This document shows positions 59,673-64,000 of a DNA stretch of 64,000 bases, piece after piece. The position numbers and the translations under genes are program-made. Source of the stretch: Myxococcota bacterium (GTDB lineage Bacteria > Myxococcota_A > Polyangia > HGW-17); the NCBI GenBank assembly GCA_018821305.1, contig JAHJMN010000048.1, positions 1-64,000 on the forward strand. The letters are read 5' to 3'. The notes under the pieces were generated by a model. The model searched no databases, was not told the DNA's origin, and was given only the letters and a program-made list of their open reading frames with translations. The first letter of the stretch is position 1. Each line of letters begins with the position of its first letter.

Positions 59673-61379
59673 TTAAAGTATCAAGCCGAGGCAATCGGGA
59701 TCGTCTGTATCAACAAGGCCGTCATAATCATTATCTATATCGTCCAGGCAAAGTCCTGCTTCTGAAATGGGTATCGTCGCACAATCCGCTGTAGTCAGGA
59801 TTCCTGGAGCGGGCTTGGCTCTTCTGCTTACAACAATCCGAATGCCCCGGGATGGTCCGAAATTCTCTCCTTTTGCACACTCGGCGTCGTAAACTGCATG
59901 AAAACATGCCTGAACTGGTAGCGCAGGGTCTATAATTTCCGGATGCCCGCTGGCATAATCCGTTGAACATTTCTCTATGTTAATTGAAGTTCCATCAGGA
60001 GAAATATCTGTGACTTTACAATACGGATCGCAAACAGCGGAGAAATCATTGCCCAGAGAAGTAATTTTTGTTCCTTCCAAGGAAAAACCCGGATCCGGAC
60101 ATCCAGCTATGGGCGACACAGGGCAATACCCGTTGATTGTCGATTGGATTTTCCCAACAAACTCGTCTATTTTCGCCTCAAATGACGGATCGCAAATCGA
60201 AGTTACTGCGTTCTCAATATCCCTGTCATATTGGATAAGTTGATTTATAAATTCACGAATTCTTATTCCGTTTCGGGCCCCATTACTAATGTCTCCTCCG
60301 CAAATCGGAAAAAAATTTGGCCAACTATTTTCATCTTTAGTAACTTTAACAATCCCTTCATTGTAAGGACCGGCAATGGCACGAGCAATAAGTAGCTCCC
60401 TCGGTTTTATTCCAGCGAAGAACTCAGATATCTCGCTCACGGGCATAAGAAGATTGTTTTCATCATCTTCGGTCCTTGGGCGGCACCCGGTATACGTTAC
60501 CTCTCCCTGATTTGGTTCAAAAGTTCGTTTCCACGGTTGATCACATATTAACCCGTGTTCTGTGCACCGGAATTTACTCGCGGGCCCAAGTTCACCATCG
60601 AGGGATATATCTTCAAAATCAAAAAACCTTCTGTCTGAAACAGTGCAGTCATCCTCATCGGCGGTTAGAAGGTAAGCAAGTACTGCACCCTCCCTTATAA
60701 ATCCGGGATTTTTGCCGGGAACAAATGCCCGCCGTAAACTTTCAAAGTGCATTTCAAAGCTACAACCAGATGTGCCAACATCCACCATACATTTAAGAAC
60801 ATCATCAAGTTTTTCCACTCCATAGTTGCGACATCTTGGGCACCCCTTATCATCCATGACAAGCTCAAGATCATCAGGTTCCAGAGCCCTGCCCTGACTT
60901 ATAAAGGCGCTGCCAAGGCAATTTTCCGCCGAGCAGTCATGACTGCTGCAGGTATCAAACTCTGTTCTGTTGACTTGACACCCAGCGGGGTTCACATCAA
61001 CTACAAAAGCGCTTCCTTCAGGATTACTGCAACCGCCTTTCACCAACAGTCCATCATTTCCTTCCGAAACGCAGTCCGGGTATTGAGTAATCCCCGGGCC
61101 AACATCCGATGTAATTACTCCAATGTGCATGTTCGGCATGCCTCCCGGAGTATTTTGCAATAACCTTACAAATTTAAACATGCTTGACTTGAGTATTTCC
61201 TGATCACCTCTCATGCAGTTTGATGAGTCAACCTGAAACAAAACATCAACATCCTTTGTAGTTACATTTGATACAGGAATTGTAATTCTGACTTCGGGCA
61301 CACGAAACTTATCTTTTGGTGAGTCAGTGAAACCACAGGCGCCCATCAGACAAGTCACAATAATGATATTTTTTTTCAT
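59673..61379 (-). CDS. VWA-like lipoprotein with C-terminal MopE-type Asp-rich motif
   Basis: VDVLFQVDSSNCMRGDQEILKSS...MHIGVITSDVG resembles a vWA fold; C-terminus LDDIDNDYDGLVDTDDPDC. Confidence 0.65.
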   Translation of the reverse strand: MKKNIIIVTCLMGACGFTDSPKDKFRVPEVRITIPVSNVTTKDVDVLFQVDSSNCMRGDQEILKSSMFKFVRLLQNTPGGMPNMHIGVITSDVGPGITQYPDCVSEGNDGLLVKGGCSNPEGSAFVVDVNPAGCQVNRTEFDTCSSHDCSAENCLGSAFISQGRALEPDDLELVMDDKGCPRCRNYGVEKLDDVLKCMVDVGTSGCSFEMHFESLRRAFVPGKNPGFIREGAVLAYLLTADEDDCTVSDRRFFDFEDISLDGELGPASKFRCTEHGLICDQPWKRTFEPNQGEVTYTGCRPRTEDDENNLLMPVSEISEFFAGIKPRELLIARAIAGPYNEGIVKVTKDENSWPNFFPICGGDISNGARNGIRIREFINQLIQYDRDIENAVTSICDPSFEAKIDEFVGKIQSTINGYCPVSPIAGCPDPGFSLEGTKITSLGNDFSAVCDPYCKVTDISPDGTSINIEKCSTDYASGHPEIIDPALPVQACFHAVYDAECAKGENFGPSRGIRIVVSRRAKPAPGILTTADCATIPISEAGLCLDDIDNDYDGLVDTDDPDCLGLIL

Positions 61380-61475
61380 TTTTCCCTCCAGACCCTTTAT
61401 GTGTACAGGGCCCCATAAATCGGGTGGAGAAAAAAACGAGCCAGTGGTATTTCAGGTGGTGTAAATGATACTGAA

Positions 61476-62657
61476 TCAGTTATTTGCGGGGCACTGATTT
61501 GCGGTGCCGGGTGTTGGGATGTCACCTGTTTCGTCGATTGTGCAGGTTCCTCCGGTTGTATCGCCATCGGTTGAGAGACATTCACTTGTAGTTAAGCTGT
61601 TAATAACCGTTACCCCATCGGCATCGAGGAATTCAATGAGGTGATCATTACCTGCGTCAAATATTGCCGCATTATTGTCCACAAGGAAATAACCTCCTGC
61701 GGGAACTGTGGCGTTTTCAAATCCTGCCACAGATGCAAACTGAACGGTTAACTCTACCGTTCCTGTGTCGGAGATGCGAATCCAGCAACCTGCAAGAGAA
61801 GCGTCAGACGTGCCAGAATTATAAATCTCCAGCCAGTCACCAGTTGTAACCCCCGCAACACCACAGTCAGAATCTTTGTGACAAACCTCGTTCAAACGAA
61901 GTACTGAAGAATCGCAAACAGCAGATGTAGTACATTCGGTAGTGTTAATTGTGCAGTCGGAATTACAGGAAAGCTCGCCACCGGTAAAGGATGCATTAAT
62001 ATCACTGCATTCAACGGTCAGAGGAAGGTCCGGGTCGCACTCTTCATCATTATCTAAAACTCCGTCCCCACAAGAATCTGCAGCGTTCTCGGCACCAAAC
62101 GTCTGATTGCAAAATCCAAATGTTTCAGATCCATTGGGAAGACGACACCAGGATTTTTCTGCCTCATCCAAGCCGAAAGTAATCTGATCCATAACAGCAA
62201 GATCATCAGCTAACAGTGTAAGAGTTTCCCCATCGGAACTGATTCCGAAAGGATGCTGCATCGCATCGGTTCCTTTTATTATTACCAGATATTCTCCCGG
62301 GGCCAGAGTTGTCCCTTCGGGGAATACAAGTTTTTCCTCATCAAGTGCAGGATCGTAAACTCCGACGGTGGAAGCGTCGTCTGTAATAATCCAGCCGGAA
62401 AGATCTGCCGGGTCGGTACCGGCGTTGTAAAGTTCAATATTGTCGTCTCCGGAGGAGGTGAATTCGTTAATAAGAACAAGGAAATTGGTATTGTTCGTGT
62501 TATTCGTATTATTAGTATTATTCGTATTATTCGTGTTGTTTGTGTTGGTGTTGTTTGTGTTATTAGTATTATTTGAGTTGTTGGAATCATCGTCGTCGTC
62601 GCAGGCGGCAAAGACCGAAAGAACAAAAATAATGGAAAAGATAAGCAGTTTTTTCAT
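61476..62657 (-). CDS. Lipoprotein with Asn/Thr-rich linker and two lamin-tail-like domains
   Basis: MKKLLIFSIIFVLSVFAACDDDDD lipobox; NNTNNTNTNNTNN linker; LVLINEFTSSGDDNIELYNAGTDPADLSGWIITD and LRLNEVCHKDSDCGVAGVTTGDWLEIYNSGTSDASLAGCWI. Confidence 0.8.
   Translation of the reverse strand: MKKLLIFSIIFVLSVFAACDDDDDSNNSNNTNNTNNTNTNNTNNTNNTNNTNNTNNTNFLVLINEFTSSGDDNIELYNAGTDPADLSGWIITDDASTVGVYDPALDEEKLVFPEGTTLAPGEYLVIIKGTDAMQHPFGISSDGETLTLLADDLAVMDQITFGLDEAEKSWCRLPNGSETFGFCNQTFGAENAADSCGDGVLDNDEECDPDLPLTVECSDINASFTGGELSCNSDCTINTTECTTSAVCDSSVLRLNEVCHKDSDCGVAGVTTGDWLEIYNSGTSDASLAGCWIRISDTGTVELTVQFASVAGFENATVPAGGYFLVDNNAAIFDAGNDHLIEFLDADGVTVINSLTTSECLSTDGDTTGGTCTIDETGDIPTPGTANQCPANN
62485..62585 (-). 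repeat. Asn/Thr-encoding trinucleotide-like tract in lipoprotein gene
   Basis: Encodes NNSNNTNNTNNTNTNNTNNTNNTNNTNNTN. Confidence 0.8.
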
Positions 62658-62995
62658 GGTAATCTCCTTTTGATAACCGATGGTGTAAATTCTCAGGATA
62701 TTATGCATCCGGATATTTGATTTTCAAGTTCCCTGAAACGTTTACAGCAGGTCAAAAAAAAATAAATTAAAAACGCTTCAGTTCCGGTTACATTATGGAA
62801 ATATACCAAATTCCAATTTTCCGGATAGTGACTCTTTCAATTCTGTGGTAGAAATCCTATTCTGTGTCTATCCGAAAATTCGAAAAAATGAAGTATTCTT
62901 CAATTTTTCAAGACCGGATAGGCATTGCAAGATGCTGAAAATATTAATTTACTATTCTGAAACGGGATTGTTCCCTTAAGTTTGGAGTACAGGTG

Positions 62996-64000
62996 ATGGT
63001 TACAAAACAATTTGATTGTCCCAGTTGTGCAGCTCAGTTACACTATGACCCGTCTCAGGGGGCTCCTACCTGCCCTTACTGCGGATTTGTTGCAACAATG
63101 GAAACAACGGTTGAAGACAAGCAAAAAGCCGTTGAGGAGCTTGATTTATATGCTTATCTGGAAAAAGCAGATGCAGGGGAAGCTACTTCCGAAACACAAG
63201 AGTCTCTGGTCGTAAAGTGCGAAGCATGCTACGCTGAAAGTACCCTTATAGAAGGTCAGTTAACAGCAGAATGTCCGTTCTGTGGCACTCAGATTGTTAC
63301 GCAAAGTCAATCCAAACGGATGCTCAGACCCCGTGCAGTTTTGCCATTCACCGTCACGGATAAAAAAGGTCACGATCTCTGGCAGGACTGGATAAAAAGC
63401 CTCTGGTTTGCCCCCAATAAATTAAAAGAAACGGTAAAATATGCCGACAAGTTACAGGGAATTTATATACCTTACTGGACTTTCGATGCAAAAACTGACA
63501 CCAAATACTCCGGGGAACGTGGAGATATCTCATATGTGAAAATAAACGGTAAAAAAGTACCGAAAATCAAATGGTCAAATGCCAGTGGTGAAGTCTGGCT
63601 TGAATTTGATGATGTTATTGTTATCGCAAGTCACGGTGTTCCCCATAAATATGCTGAACGTCTGGTCCCCTGGAAACTCGAAGAACTTGTGCCATACGAT
63701 GATCATTACCTGAGTGGTTTCAAAGCTGAAGCGTATCAGGTTGATTTGCGTGCTGGCTTTGCAAAAGGCCAGGAATTTATGGAGGCGACCATTGATAAAA
63801 TGGTACGTAAGGACATAGGTGGTGAGCAACAACGTATTCATAACAAACACACGGAATACAGCGATGTTACTTTCAAACATATTCTACTTCCTATATGGAT
63901 CAGTGCATATCGGTTTAATGATAAGGTTTATCAGTTCCTTGTGAACGGACAAACCGGTAGAGTTCAGGGCGAAAGACCCTGGAGTTGGGTCAAAATCTCA
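62996..64000 (+). CDS. Zinc-ribbon protein (PriA-misannotated 'primosomal N'-like' family), 3' truncated by window end
   Basis: Open frame from ATG 62996 to window end, absent from ORF track: MVTKQFDCPSCAAQLHYDPSQGAPTCPYCGF...CEACYAE...CPFCGTQIV...GIYIPYWTFDAKT. Confidence 0.75.
   Translation, partial: MVTKQFDCPSCAAQLHYDPSQGAPTCPYCGFVATMETTVEDKQKAVEELDLYAYLEKADAGEATSETQESLVVKCEACYAESTLIEGQLTAECPFCGTQIVTQSQSKRMLRPRAVLPFTVTDKKGHDLWQDWIKSLWFAPNKLKETVKYADKLQGIYIPYWTFDAKTDTKYSGERGDISYVKINGKKVPKIKWSNASGEVWLEFDDVIVIASHGVPHKYAERLVPWKLEELVPYDDHYLSGFKAEAYQVDLRAGFAKGQEFMEATIDKMVRKDIGGEQQRIHNKHTEYSDVTFKHILLPIWISAYRFNDKVYQFLVNGQTGRVQGERPWSWVKIS

Noticed and set aside
62485-62585. Possible CRISPR array or VNTR from the repeated NNT tract
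   Set aside because: Period is 9 bp inside a coding frame with no spacers; it is a low-complexity peptide tract.
1-64000. Many short ORFs antisense or out of frame to larger genes (e.g. 1203-1466, 2565-2825, 15208-15525, 46314-46832)
   Set aside because: They overlap strongly supported coding genes, lack recognisable domains or RBS, and several (e.g. 46314-46832) merely reflect Cys-repeat composition read in another frame.

Overview
64 kb AT-rich bacterial chromosomal segment. Gene content (many Cys-rich and Asn-rich lipoproteins, an IgGFc-binding-type lipoprotein, RCC1 plus CGDG-type Cys repeats, a sigma-54 response regulator) looks like Myxococcota/Bradymonadales/'deltaproteobacterial' biology; this placement is inference, not tested. 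About 45 probable CDS were supported, plus one tRNA-Arg(CCG). No rRNA, CRISPR array, transposase, integrase or prophage module was recognised. Recognisable functions: TtcA/TilS-type PP-loop ATPase, AspT-type exchanger, SMUG1-type uracil-DNA glycosylase, S46 peptidase, B12-type radical SAM protein, hybrid histidine kinase, PurSL-like FGAM synthase plus PurQ, YhbY, a penicillin-binding protein, NtrC-type regulator, ABC-2 exporter, histone deacetylase-family hydrolase, DUF819 protein plus dipeptide epimerase, Smr protein, a tandem phosphoribosyltransferase-like protein, and an Opp/Dpp-like transporter without ATPases. The most interesting non-coding signal is a dispersed intergenic element family with imperfect inverted ends (TAGTTCGTGTCCTGAAAT / GTTACTGTCCTGAAAT), at least 7 recognisable copies plus fragments, with conserved internal hairpins. 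Two copies appear to supply the stop codon of a neighbouring gene. Other leads: three Cys-rich lipoproteins ending in the same C-terminal YCQ; a PRT-like protein with two half-domains, the second lacking the acidic pair; a possible structured RNA at 38821-39006; and a probable five-gene envelope operon around an orphan sigma-54 regulator. All assignments come from reading sequence motifs; no database searches were run.
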